A stretch of 64,000 nt of DNA. Origin: JACVRN01 sp036389255 (lineage in GTDB: Bacteria; Acidobacteriota; Blastocatellia; Pyrinomonadales; Pyrinomonadaceae). The notes beneath the pieces are model-generated. The model made no database searches, was not told the origin of the DNA, and saw only the letters and a program-made list of their open reading frames with translations. The stretch is taken from the NCBI GenBank assembly GCA_036389255.1, contig DASVQI010000024.1, forward strand, positions 372,001 to 436,000, written 5' to 3'. Below, one piece after another: positions 15,670-23,368 of this stretch; position 1 is the first letter of the stretch, and each line of letters starts with the position of its first letter. Both the position numbers and the translations under genes were made by a program.

Positions 15670-16581
15670 TTTCCGTCTCGCCTTCTTCACGTCCCTGTGC
15701 GCGACTGTGGCTTCGAAGCCTGAGCGGTGAAGCCTGCGCGCGAGTGCGTTGGCTATCATCACGGAACGGTGCCGTCCGCCCGTGCAGCCTATACCGACAG
15801 TCACATACGACTTTCCCTCGCGTTTGTAAAGAGGCAGAAGGTATTCCAGCAGCTCGTGGAAGCGCCGAAGGGTTTCTTCCACCTCCGGCCTCCCCTTCAG
15901 ATATTGAACCACACGGCGGTCGTGGCCCGAAAGCTCTCGCAGTTCCGGCACAAAGTAGGGATTCGGCAGGTGGCGCACGTCAAAGAGCAGTTCCATAGCG
16001 CCGGGATTGCCGTATTTGTGGCCGAAGCTCACGACCTGCACGCGCATGGGTGTGCCGCCCGCTTCCGGGCTGAAACGCTCTATGAGCTGCCTGCGAAGCG
16101 TGTGAACAGTGTGCTCGGAAGTGTCTATGATGAGGTTGGCGAGCGCCCTTATGTCCTCCATTTGTGAGCGCTCGGCGCGAATTGAGTTCAAGAGCCCGTG
16201 GCCGTTGTCGGCCGGGTGAGGCCGACGCGTCTCACTAAAGCGGCGGGCCAGAACTTCGTCCGAAGCCTCTAGGAACAGCACGAAGACGTTGAGCCCCTGC
16301 CGCCTGAGCGCGCGCAACTGCTTTCCAAATTCAGAGAGGAATTGGCCCTCTCTTATGTTCATGACAAGCGCCGCGCGCTCTATGCTGGCGTCCCTTTCTT
16401 CGCCCGGCTGTACGAGCCGCGCAAAGGTCTGGAGCATAGTAGTCGGCAGGTTATCAACGCAGAAATAACCAAGGTCTTCGAAAGCATTCGTGGCCGAGGA
16501 CATGCCGGAGCCGCTCAAGCCCGTGATGATAACAACGTCCGGCGTGCTTACGGTTTCGGCTTCTTCCTTTTTCTTCACCAT
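15649..16581 (-). CDS. rapZ: RapZ/YvcJ-family nucleotide-binding protein
   Basis: 310 residues, close to the family's usual 285-300. In E. coli RapZ is an RNA-binding adapter that targets GlmZ sRNA to RNase E; YvcJ is a GTPase of unknown role in Bacillus. Conserved landmarks are EDLGYFCVDNLP, FLEASDEVLARRFSETRRPHP, VVSFGHKYG, DVRHLPNP and the C-terminal IGCTGGRHRSV. The P-loop reads GLSGSGMSS: the Walker A lysine is replaced by methionine (codon ATG near 16510), which is unusual and may abolish nucleotide binding. The last residues fall inside a heptamer repeat. It sits between hprK and EIIA, as in many rpoN clusters. Confidence 0.9.
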   Translation of the reverse strand: MVKKKEEAETVSTPDVVIITGLSGSGMSSATNAFEDLGYFCVDNLPTTMLQTFARLVQPGEERDASIERAALVMNIREGQFLSEFGKQLRALRRQGLNVFVLFLEASDEVLARRFSETRRPHPADNGHGLLNSIRAERSQMEDIRALANLIIDTSEHTVHTLRRQLIERFSPEAGGTPMRVQVVSFGHKYGNPGAMELLFDVRHLPNPYFVPELRELSGHDRRVVQYLKGRPEVEETLRRFHELLEYLLPLYKREGKSYVTVGIGCTGGRHRSVMIANALARRLHRSGFEATVAHRDVKKARRKKVSSKR

Positions 16582-16611
16582 AAGATAGCGAGCAGTAGCA
16601 CGAAAAGCTTT

Positions 16612-16646
16612 TTACTGCTCATGGCCTACCGCTCACTGCTTACTTT
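16612..16646 (-). repeat. Five in-register heptamers across the hprK stop codon
   Basis: The plus strand reads TTACTGC, TCATGGC, CTACCGC, TCACTGC, TTACTTT from 16612 to 16646. The TGA stop of hprK (16635-16633) is inside the fourth unit, and the last codons (SKQ) belong to the repeat. It is single-armed: no complementary arm is seen before rapZ starts at 16581. Confidence 0.8.
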
Positions 16647-17592
16647 CCAGAATCTCCGTGTGGCGCGCTACGAATTCCTGCGCGGCGTCGTAACCGCTAG
16701 AGCGAAGCAGTTGAATACGCACGGCCGTCTCAACGAGCGTCGAAAGATTTCGTCCGGGGCTGACGGGTATAAGAACCTGCGGCACGCGCAGGCCCAGCAC
16801 GTCGGTCGAGCGAGGGTCTATGCCCAGCCGGTCAACCTCCCCCGCCCTGTCCCACCTCTCAAGCTTGATGCAGAGGTCTATAGGCTTGGCGTAGCTGATG
16901 GCGGAAACCCCGAACAGGTCACGTATGTTGAGAATCCCCAGCCCGCGTATCTCCAGATGCTCGCGCAGAAGCTCAGGCGCGCTCCCAATGACCCTGTCCG
17001 TCCCTATACGCTTGACCTCTATCACGTCGTCGGAGACAAGACGATGTCCGCGCGAGATTAAATCGAGCGCGCACTCGGATTTTCCGATGCCGGAAGTTCC
17101 CTCGATTAAGACTCCGAGCCCGTAGACATCCAAGAGCACGCCGTGGCGCACGGCTCGCGGCGCGAGCGCCTCCTGCAAGTAGTCTGTAACGACGCCTATG
17201 GCGACCGAGCTGAGGAGCGGCGTTTGCAGAAGCGGCAGGCTGGCACTTTCGGCCGCCTCGACAAGCTCGCGCGGCGGCTCAAGCCCCTTCGTGACGAGCA
17301 CGCAACTGATTCTCTCAAGCTCAAGATGTAGAATCGCCTCGGCTCTCTTCTCCGGCTCAAGCTGGCCGAGGAACCAGATTTCGCTCTGGCCCACAATCTG
17401 TAAGCGGCCCGGATGTATGTAGTTGGTAAAGCCCGCGAGCGCCAGCCCGAGCTTCTGTATGCGCGGCACGGTCAGCCTGCGCTCTAAAGCTCCGCTCTCT
17501 CCGGCAAGCACACGCAGCTCAAGATTCTCAGGCGCATTCGAGATAAAGTCTTGAACCGTGATGGCGGGACTGTTGGTAGGGCTCTCAGACAT
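16633..17592 (-). CDS. hprK: HPr kinase/phosphorylase
   Basis: 319 residues, standard length. The enzyme phosphorylates and dephosphorylates HPr on Ser-46 in response to energy state. The N-terminal DRTGG-like domain (about 1-130) precedes the kinase domain with Walker A EGTSGIGKSECALDLI, the RGHRLVSDDVIEV segment, and the HprK signature LEIRGLGILNIRDLFG. The C-terminal region contains LGLRVPQVLIPVSPGRNLSTL. All catalytic elements look intact. It is separated from hpf by an 86-bp gap that holds a perfect 24-bp hairpin. Confidence 0.93.
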   Translation of the reverse strand: MSESPTNSPAITVQDFISNAPENLELRVLAGESGALERRLTVPRIQKLGLALAGFTNYIHPGRLQIVGQSEIWFLGQLEPEKRAEAILHLELERISCVLVTKGLEPPRELVEAAESASLPLLQTPLLSSVAIGVVTDYLQEALAPRAVRHGVLLDVYGLGVLIEGTSGIGKSECALDLISRGHRLVSDDVIEVKRIGTDRVIGSAPELLREHLEIRGLGILNIRDLFGVSAISYAKPIDLCIKLERWDRAGEVDRLGIDPRSTDVLGLRVPQVLIPVSPGRNLSTLVETAVRIQLLRSSGYDAAQEFVARHTEILESKQ

Positions 17593-17607
17593 AACAGGAG
17601 AAGTGCG

Positions 17608-17670
17608 GAAGAGATTGAATCATCGGCTCATCGCTTCATTGAATCAATGAGCCGATGATTCAATCTCTTC
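17608..17670. repeat. Perfect 24-bp stem between hpf and hprK
   Basis: Arm 17608-17631 is exactly complementary to 17647-17670, with a 15-nt loop. The internal wording TCATCGGC/TCATCGCT/TCATTGAA shows an 8-bp period. The loop-side sequence cattgaatcaatga (17637-17650) recurs at 25118-25131. It fills nearly all the space between two co-directional genes, so it may terminate or process the transcript, or protect the upstream part. Confidence 0.9.
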
Positions 17671-17678
17671 TGCCTTAG

Positions 17679-18212
17679 TTAAGGCTCTATCAGGCCGTAG
17701 TTGCCGTCCTTGCGTTTGTAGATGACGCCGATGCGGTTTGTGTCGGCGTCGCGGAAGACCAGAAATTGATTCGAATCTTCCGAGAGGCGCATCGCGGCCT
17801 CTTCCGCCGTCATAGGCTTGATGTTGTAGCGACGGGCCGCGATGATGCGGGAGGGACGCGGGCTGGCTTCGAGGGGCTCGTCCGGCGACGGCGCGACAGA
17901 CGCAGTCGGCATTGCCTGCTGTTTGCGGTCAATCAGCTTCTTCTTCAGCTTGAGCGCCTGTTTTTCAATCTTGGCGATGGCGCGCGTGAGCGCCTGATAC
18001 ATGTCTGCGTTGGCGTCTCTGGCCGTCAGCGTGTGCTCGCGCCAGTGAACAAGAATCTCGCCTATCTTTCGATTCTTCTCGACATCTATGATGACGTGCG
18101 CGCGCGCGGTCGTATCATCGAAAATCTGCTCTATTTTCCCAAAGTGCTCTTCGACGTGATTCCGTATCGCCGGCGTCACTTCCACGTGCCGCCCAGTGTA
18201 CTCAAACTCCAT
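17679..18212 (-). CDS. hpf: Ribosome hibernation-promoting factor, long form
   Basis: 177 residues. Long HPF dimerises 70S ribosomes into inactive 100S particles. The N-terminal S30AE domain (EFEYTGRHVEVTPAIRNHVE; TARAHVIIDVEKN; HTLTARDANADMYQALTRAI) is followed by a variable linker and the C-terminal dimerisation domain (PMTAEEAAMRLSEDSNQFL; YKRKDGNYGLIEP). The start is ATG at 18212, because AGGAGG lies 4-5 bases upstream; the longer frame from 18245 begins inside a hairpin repeat and has no ribosome binding site. It follows rpoN, as in many bacteria. Confidence 0.93.
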   Translation of the reverse strand: MEFEYTGRHVEVTPAIRNHVEEHFGKIEQIFDDTTARAHVIIDVEKNRKIGEILVHWREHTLTARDANADMYQALTRAIAKIEKQALKLKKKLIDRKQQAMPTASVAPSPDEPLEASPRPSRIIAARRYNIKPMTAEEAAMRLSEDSNQFLVFRDADTNRIGVIYKRKDGNYGLIEP

Positions 18213-18240
18213 CTGTCCCTCCTTAAAAACAGTGATAAGC

Positions 18241-18294
18241 GACAAGTGACGAGTGACTAGATAAAAGCTATTAGCCTGTCACTCGTCACTTGTC
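18241..18294. repeat. GTGACNN heptamer hairpin between rpoN and hpf
   Basis: The perfect 17-bp arms gacaagtgacgagtgac (18241-18257) and 18278-18294 are built from GTGACAA and GTGACGA units, the same wording as the repeat after the NtrC-type gene at 2062. On the minus strand it begins 8 bases after the rpoN stop and ends about 28 bases before the hpf start. Confidence 0.88.
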
Positions 18295-18302
18295 ACTGCT
18301 CT

Positions 18303-19910
18303 TCAGACCACTGCGCGGCGCTCGCGCGAGCCGGGTATCTGCATCTGGTCACGATACTTGGCTACGGTGCGGCGCGACAGCTTGATGCCTTCTTTGGCTA
18401 AAATCTTGACCACCTGATCGTCCGTGATTGGGTTGTGCGAGTCCTCTTCTTCAATCAGCTTCTTAATCCTGAGCTTGATGATGCGGGTCGAAACCTCTTC
18501 GCCCTCTTCGTTCATCATGCCTTCGGTGAAGAAGCGGCGCAGCTCTATCACGCCCTGCGGCGTGTGCGCGTACTTGCGATTGACTACGCGCGAGACGGTG
18601 GACAGATGCATGCCTATGTCTTCGGCAATGTCCTTGAGCATCATAGGCTTGATGTGCGACACGCCCTTGTCCAGAAAGTCTCGCTGGCGTCGCACAATGG
18701 ACTCTACCACCTTGTAGATGGTCTGCCGACGATGCTCTATGTTGCGCAAGAGGTCTACAGCCGAGCGCATCTTGTCGCGTATAAAGTCGCGCTCCTCTTT
18801 CGTGGTGTTGGGCTTCCCCAACATCTGCTGGTAGGTCGCATTGATTCTGAGGCGCGGGCTTCCGTCGTCGGCAAAGTAAATAACATAGCCGCCAAGCTCG
18901 TCGCCGTCGTCGTCCGACAGTTCATCAACCTTCTCAATATAAATTTCCGGCGCAATCAGAATCGGCTCGTCCGAGCTATAGCGGCGTCCCGGATAGGGGT
19001 CGAGCGTGCGAATTATCTTAAGCTCGTCCAGAAGCTCTTCGACCGAAACGTCAATCTGCTTGGAGAGATTCGGCAGCTTGTGCTGCTGTAACTCTTGCAG
19101 GTGTTCCTGTATGAGTTGCGCCGCAAGTCGCTGGTCGTTGCCGCTCGCTTTAAGCTGCACGAACAGACACTCGCGCACATCACGCGCGCCGCATCCGACG
19201 GGCTCAAGCAGCATGACGGCCTGACGCGCTTCCTCCACCAATTCTTCAGACCAGTCGCCCATACGGGCTATCTCTTCATTGGTGGCGTTGAGCCGCCCGT
19301 CAGCATCCAGATTGCCTATGACGCAGAGCGCCGCTTCACAGGCTTCGCCGGAAATCGGGCTCATGTGAAGCTGCCATTCAAGGTGTTCAGAGAGTGAAGG
19401 CGGGCGCGTCAGAAACTGCTCGAAGGTTGGAGCGTCCTCTTTATATTCGAACTCCTGCGTCTTGTATCCGGGGTCTAGATAGTCCTGAAACTCGCGCCCG
19501 AAGTCTATCTCTTCAAAAGAGTCACGCGTCTCAAGGTCGGAGCCGAAATCCTCATCCGGCGCATCGCCAGCCCCTTCGGGGGCGGCTGAGAACTCCGCGC
19601 CTTCTTCGTTGTAAGAGCCGAGCGCCGCGTCGGCTTCGCCCGTCCCGTTCGTGGACGCGCCAGCCTGCGACGCCTCGAAATCGAAGTTGGATGAAGAGTC
19701 TGCGCCTGCCTGTTGATCCAGAATCTTCTCGGCCAGCTCCTGAATCTCTTCCTGCGACTGCACCTCTTCCAGAACAGGGTTTTCCAGAAGCTGCTGCTGG
19801 ATTAACTCCGTGAGTTCCAGCGATGTCATTTGCAGCATCTCTATGCGTTGACGCAGTTGCGGCGTCAAAACGAGTCGCTGCGATAGATTGGTAGTAAGCT
19901 TAACGGACAT
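18303..19910 (-). CDS. rpoN: RNA polymerase sigma-54 factor
   Basis: 535 residues. Region I activator-interaction helix: LVLTPQLRQRIEMLQM and LIQQQLLENPVLEE. Region II (about 60-170) is unusually acidic and long. The core-binding and DNA-binding domains follow, with PVGCGARDVRECLFVQL, KDIAEDIGMHLSTVSRVVNRKY (helix-turn-helix) and the RpoN box LSRRTVAKYRDQM near the C-terminus. It directs transcription from -24/-12 promoters and needs an NtrC-type activator; one is encoded at 674-2065. A near-consensus sigma-70 promoter precedes it. Confidence 0.95.
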   Translation of the reverse strand: MSVKLTTNLSQRLVLTPQLRQRIEMLQMTSLELTELIQQQLLENPVLEEVQSQEEIQELAEKILDQQAGADSSSNFDFEASQAGASTNGTGEADAALGSYNEEGAEFSAAPEGAGDAPDEDFGSDLETRDSFEEIDFGREFQDYLDPGYKTQEFEYKEDAPTFEQFLTRPPSLSEHLEWQLHMSPISGEACEAALCVIGNLDADGRLNATNEEIARMGDWSEELVEEARQAVMLLEPVGCGARDVRECLFVQLKASGNDQRLAAQLIQEHLQELQQHKLPNLSKQIDVSVEELLDELKIIRTLDPYPGRRYSSDEPILIAPEIYIEKVDELSDDDGDELGGYVIYFADDGSPRLRINATYQQMLGKPNTTKEERDFIRDKMRSAVDLLRNIEHRRQTIYKVVESIVRRQRDFLDKGVSHIKPMMLKDIAEDIGMHLSTVSRVVNRKYAHTPQGVIELRRFFTEGMMNEEGEEVSTRIIKLRIKKLIEEEDSHNPITDDQVVKILAKEGIKLSRRTVAKYRDQMQIPGSRERRAVV

Positions 19911-19973
19911 AGCTAAAGCTAATATACAAAATTGCTGTCGAATGAATTTGGACGCTTATTAAGCCCGGAAGAG

Positions 19974-20003
19974 ATTATAACTGAAAATCGCGCCTGCCGT
20001 CAG
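19974..20003 (-). promoter_or_regulatory. Candidate sigma-70 promoter of rpoN
   Basis: On the minus strand a perfect TATAAT (19979-19974) is preceded 18 bp upstream by CTGACG (20003-19998), a partial match to TTGACA. Transcription would begin about 57 nt before the rpoN ATG. The 133-bp gap between lptB and rpoN carries no heptamer hairpin, consistent with a promoter region. Confidence 0.5.
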
Positions 20004-20043
20004 TAATCCGTCTTTATTCAGAAGAAAAATGTAATGGTGGCTC

Positions 20044-20859
20044 TTACATACGGAACTTTTCGCCAAGATATAGGCGGCGAACCTCTGTGTCTTCGGTCAA
20101 CTCGCGCGGCGCGCCCGTGCGGAAGATACGTCCCTCGGCCATGATGTAGGCGCGGTCTGTCACGCCGAGCGTTTCGCGCACGTTGTGGTCTGTAATCAAT
20201 ATTCCTATGCCGCGATTCTTCAGGTACAGAATCACGTTCTGAATATCGTCCACGGCCTTCGGGTCAATGCCCGCGAACGGCTCGTCCAGAAGAATGAACT
20301 GCGGCTCCGTGGCAAGAGCGCGCGCAATCTCCGTGCGCCTGCGCTCGCCTCCCGACAGCGCATCGCCGCGAGTGTTGCGCACGTGCGAGACGCCGAACTC
20401 TTCCAGCAGCTCCTCAAGCCGCTTGTACCTTTCGCGGCGGCGCAGGCCCATAGTCTCAAGCACCGCAAGTATATTTTCGGCGGCGGTCATCTTTCGAAAG
20501 ACCGAAGGCTCCTGCGGCAGATAGCCCAGTCCGAGCCGGGCGCGCAGGTACATGGGCAGCTTGGTCACGTTGCGCTCCCCCAACCGAATCACCCCACGGT
20601 CAGGCTGCTCAAGCCCGGTAATCATGTAGAAGGTAGTCGTCTTTCCGGCACCGTTCGCGCCAAGCAGTCCTACGACCTCGCCCGGCTCAACGTGAAGGCT
20701 CACGTCGTCCACGACTCTGCGCTTGCCGTAAGTCTTCTGTAGATGAAAGGCGGCGAGGGCCGCTTCGGAAGGAGCAAGAGAGGCATGGGCAAACTCGGCC
20801 TCACGCGTGCGCAACCGCCGCGACGCCTCATTCTCACGCTCTATTACAGCCTCTTTCAT
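20044..20859 (-). CDS. lptB: LPS export ABC transporter ATPase
   Basis: 271 residues. It is the ATPase of the LptBFG complex, which extracts lipopolysaccharide from the inner membrane. Walker A is LGANGAGKTT, the Q-loop region is LGYLPQEPSVFRKMTA, the ABC signature is LSGGERRRTEIARAL, Walker B is FILLDEPFAGIDP, and the H-loop is LITDHNVRETL. The first about 38 residues (KEAVIERENEASRRLRTREA) are an extra charged helix compared with E. coli LptB (241 residues). It lies directly downstream of the lptC/A-type gene; lptF and lptG are not in the window. Confidence 0.93.
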   Translation of the reverse strand: MKEAVIERENEASRRLRTREAEFAHASLAPSEAALAAFHLQKTYGKRRVVDDVSLHVEPGEVVGLLGANGAGKTTTFYMITGLEQPDRGVIRLGERNVTKLPMYLRARLGLGYLPQEPSVFRKMTAAENILAVLETMGLRRRERYKRLEELLEEFGVSHVRNTRGDALSGGERRRTEIARALATEPQFILLDEPFAGIDPKAVDDIQNVILYLKNRGIGILITDHNVRETLGVTDRAYIMAEGRIFRTGAPRELTEDTEVRRLYLGEKFRM

Positions 20860-20868
20860 CTCCTAAGA

Positions 20869-20946
20869 CAGTTTTCAGTTTTTAGTCTTCAAGTTAAAAG
20901 CAGGGCGCGTCTTTACTGAAAACTGATAACTCAAAACTGAAGACTT
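20869..20946. repeat. CAGTTTT heptamer hairpin between the lptC/A gene and lptB
   Basis: The first arm carries CAGTTTT, CAGTTTT, TAGTCTT and CAAGTTA in register from 20869. The second arm carries the complement (perfect 11-bp pairing of 20869-20879 with 20915-20925, plus a second paired block 20933-20945). It fills the gap between the two genes. Confidence 0.8.
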
Positions 20947-20951
20947 CTCCT

Positions 20952-23267
20952 TCACTGCTTTTTTATCGGGTGCTTGGAGCGCACGCGCCCCGTTGATTGT
21001 GTTCCGTTTGAGGTGTCCGCGACCACTCTACTATCGCGTAAATAGACAGTCAAACGGCCCGCTTCGTTAGTGCCGTTCTCGGCGTCTTCGACGCGCGCGG
21101 GCGCTCCCTTGAGCACTACCGTTTCGTCTGCTGCCGTGTACTGGGCCCAGTCGCCCGTGCCGCGCCGTCCCGGTTGAGTAAGCACCACGTCGCGCTGCGC
21201 GACTGATTTCTCGACCTCGTTCGTATCTTTCAAAAGGTAGACATCGGTGACGGCGCTCGTGATGCGCTCAGTTCCCTGTTTGACATCCACGTTGCCTTCG
21301 TAATGAACGATGCGGTCTGTGTCGGAGTACGACATGCGGTCTGAGGTGGCGAAGACGGGAACGACAGTGCGGCTTCCGTCCTGCTCCTTGCGGCGCGCCT
21401 GATAGAGCGCGCTCTGCACGTTCCCCTGACTCTCCATGCGCTTGTTCTCGCGGTAGAGCGTGATGGTATCGCCGCGCACGAAATTATCGTCCTGCCACGC
21501 GCGCGCGTTCCCCATGTAGATTGCAACGCCCGTCGTGTGCCGAAACTCCGCGCGGTCTGAGACTATGTAGACGGGGTTTTTGACTTTAGAGAAAGGCGTT
21601 GCGCCGCCCGTCTGCTCCTGACTGTAATAGGTCGTAGCCGTCTTGCCACGACAGTAGGAGATGTCGCTGCGCGTGTCCGAATCAATCTCCTGAGCCTTCG
21701 TGCGAGCGCGAGAGTCCCAGACGGTAGGCTCGCCGCCGCGCATCCGCACCGTCTCATCCGCAGCTGTGTAGCTCATCGCCTGAGAGCGACCGTTCCTGTC
21801 CTGCTCGTTGAACTTTGCGTCGCCGGAAGCGTCCATCTGGCTGACGTCCTGAGTCTCGCGCACGAAAGCGGCAGTCATCTTCTGCGCCGTGAGCGTGCGC
21901 TGGGCGCGAGTCTCGGAGGGCTGCACAGGGTCGAACACGGCTTTCACGCCGCCCGTCGCGGTAAAGTTGCGCGCCAGATTTCCCGTCTCGTAAAAATCTC
22001 CGTCAAAGCGAGGCGCGGTCAGCGTCTTTCGGTCTGCGGCCGGGCTGGCCTGCACCGGCTCAATCACAAGCTCGGCATTGCCTATGGCCTCCGCTCGCTC
22101 AAGGTCTTTGCCCTTCGAGCGCCAGAAGAGATTGACGGCGTCCGCAGTCAGGCGCTTGTTGGCGGCCTTGGGGTCGCTCGCTTTCGACTTCGGCGCTGAG
22201 AGCGTGAGCACGCTTCGCCCCTCTGCGCGCATCTCCTTCAGGATGCTGCGCTCGCCCTGAGCTTCGAAGTTCACGGTCAGTTTGTTGGAGCCTGTGAGCT
22301 GCGCTTCCGAATCCGCATCAAGGCTTCGCGCGCTGACCTCATTCATTCCGACGGCCTGAGTTAGCTGCTGGTCGTTATCCAGAAAGAAGTCCATGTCGCG
22401 CGCGTGAGCTTCAGCCGCGCGGCCTTCGGTCATGGAGCGCAAGTAAGAATGGCCGCGCGCCTCTATCTTCTGAAGCCGCCGCTTATCATTAAGATTGGCG
22501 GAGATGACATCGCCGCTCATGATGTCCTGTCCCTGCTCAGCCGTAGCGCCGCCCATGAAGGCAAGATGCAGGGTCTTCTCGTCATAAGTGGCGCGCATGG
22601 CGCGAATCGTTATCGGCCGGGCGCGACTGCCCTTGGCTGGCTGCGCGCCGGGTTGAGCCTCCGGGCTGACTGTAACTTCCACTGCGGCGCGCAGGACGAG
22701 CGTCTTGTGCTTGGCGTCCACGACCGCTCCCGTTGATACGCCGGTCAGATTTGCGCGCGTGAAATTCAGGAGCACGGCCGTCTCAGCCGTCTCGCTCTTG
22801 ATGTCGTATGTGACCGATTCGGTTTTAGCTATAAGGCCGTCTCGCGTCTCTATGTTCACGTCGCCCGTGAACATGACGCTTCCCTTCTGCTGGTCGAAGA
22901 TGGCGCGGCGGGCCTTCACCTGATTGGGCTTGTCGGAGCCTTCGGGGTAAGACTCAAGCTGCACCTCTTCCAGTTCGTGATGGCCGTCAGCGAAAGTGAT
23001 GTCGCGCGCCGCGCGCACCAGCAGGCTCAGGCGGTCGCCGTCCATCTCGCGCCGCTCGTAGCCTTCGACCACGCTCGTCACAGTCCTTGAAAGCTCCGGG
23101 TTCTGCCCGAACATCCGAAACGGCACGTTGTTGCGCAGCTTGTAATAAGAGAGCCCGACGAAGAGCACGCCCGCCACGCCAATCATCAGCGCAACGGCAC
23201 GCGTCACGCGCGGCAGCCGCGCGCGTAAGTCCACAATCGAAACTCTTCTTCGTCTAATCTCTTGCAT
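20952..23267 (-). CDS. LptC/LptA-type periplasmic LPS transport protein (multi-OstA fusion)
   Basis: 771 residues. A single N-terminal membrane span (VALMIGVAGVLFVGLSYYKL, about 28-47) and the LptC-like domain (about 50-200; ELEEVQLESYPEGSDKPNQVKA, FDQQKGSVMFTGDVNIETRDG) are followed by repeated OstA/LptA beta-taco segments to the C-terminus (DRMSYSDTDRIVHYEGNVDV; RAEFRHTTGVAIYMGNARAW; AQYTAADETVVLKGAP). E. coli uses separate LptC (191 residues) and LptA (185 residues). Here bridge and anchor appear joined in one chain long enough to span the periplasm. It lies immediately upstream of lptB. Confidence 0.82.
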   Translation of the reverse strand: MQEIRRRRVSIVDLRARLPRVTRAVALMIGVAGVLFVGLSYYKLRNNVPFRMFGQNPELSRTVTSVVEGYERREMDGDRLSLLVRAARDITFADGHHELEEVQLESYPEGSDKPNQVKARRAIFDQQKGSVMFTGDVNIETRDGLIAKTESVTYDIKSETAETAVLLNFTRANLTGVSTGAVVDAKHKTLVLRAAVEVTVSPEAQPGAQPAKGSRARPITIRAMRATYDEKTLHLAFMGGATAEQGQDIMSGDVISANLNDKRRLQKIEARGHSYLRSMTEGRAAEAHARDMDFFLDNDQQLTQAVGMNEVSARSLDADSEAQLTGSNKLTVNFEAQGERSILKEMRAEGRSVLTLSAPKSKASDPKAANKRLTADAVNLFWRSKGKDLERAEAIGNAELVIEPVQASPAADRKTLTAPRFDGDFYETGNLARNFTATGGVKAVFDPVQPSETRAQRTLTAQKMTAAFVRETQDVSQMDASGDAKFNEQDRNGRSQAMSYTAADETVRMRGGEPTVWDSRARTKAQEIDSDTRSDISYCRGKTATTYYSQEQTGGATPFSKVKNPVYIVSDRAEFRHTTGVAIYMGNARAWQDDNFVRGDTITLYRENKRMESQGNVQSALYQARRKEQDGSRTVVPVFATSDRMSYSDTDRIVHYEGNVDVKQGTERITSAVTDVYLLKDTNEVEKSVAQRDVVLTQPGRRGTGDWAQYTAADETVVLKGAPARVEDAENGTNEAGRLTVYLRDSRVVADTSNGTQSTGRVRSKHPIKKQ

Positions 23268-23275
23268 AATTCAAT

Positions 23276-23368
23276 ATGGGGGATGGGGGATAGGGGTTGG
23301 GGGTTGGATAAAGAAAATCCAATAGTCTTTCTTTTACCAGCCCCCAGCCCCTAACCCCTATCCCCCGT
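23276..23368. repeat. GGGGNTN heptamer hairpin between recJ and the lptC/A gene
   Basis: The left arm carries ATGGGGG, ATGGGGG, ATAGGGG and TTGGGGG (23276-23303); the right arm carries AGCCCCC, AGCCCCT, AACCCCT and ATCCCCC (23339-23366). The recJ stop (TAG, 23353-23351) lies inside the right arm, so the last about five residues of RecJ are encoded by the repeat. The G-rich strand could also form G-quadruplex-like structures, which is speculative. Confidence 0.85.

Noticed and set aside
17679..18245. Longer hpf start at 18245
   Set aside because: It begins inside a repeat hairpin without a ribosome binding site; AGGAGG precedes the ATG at 18212.
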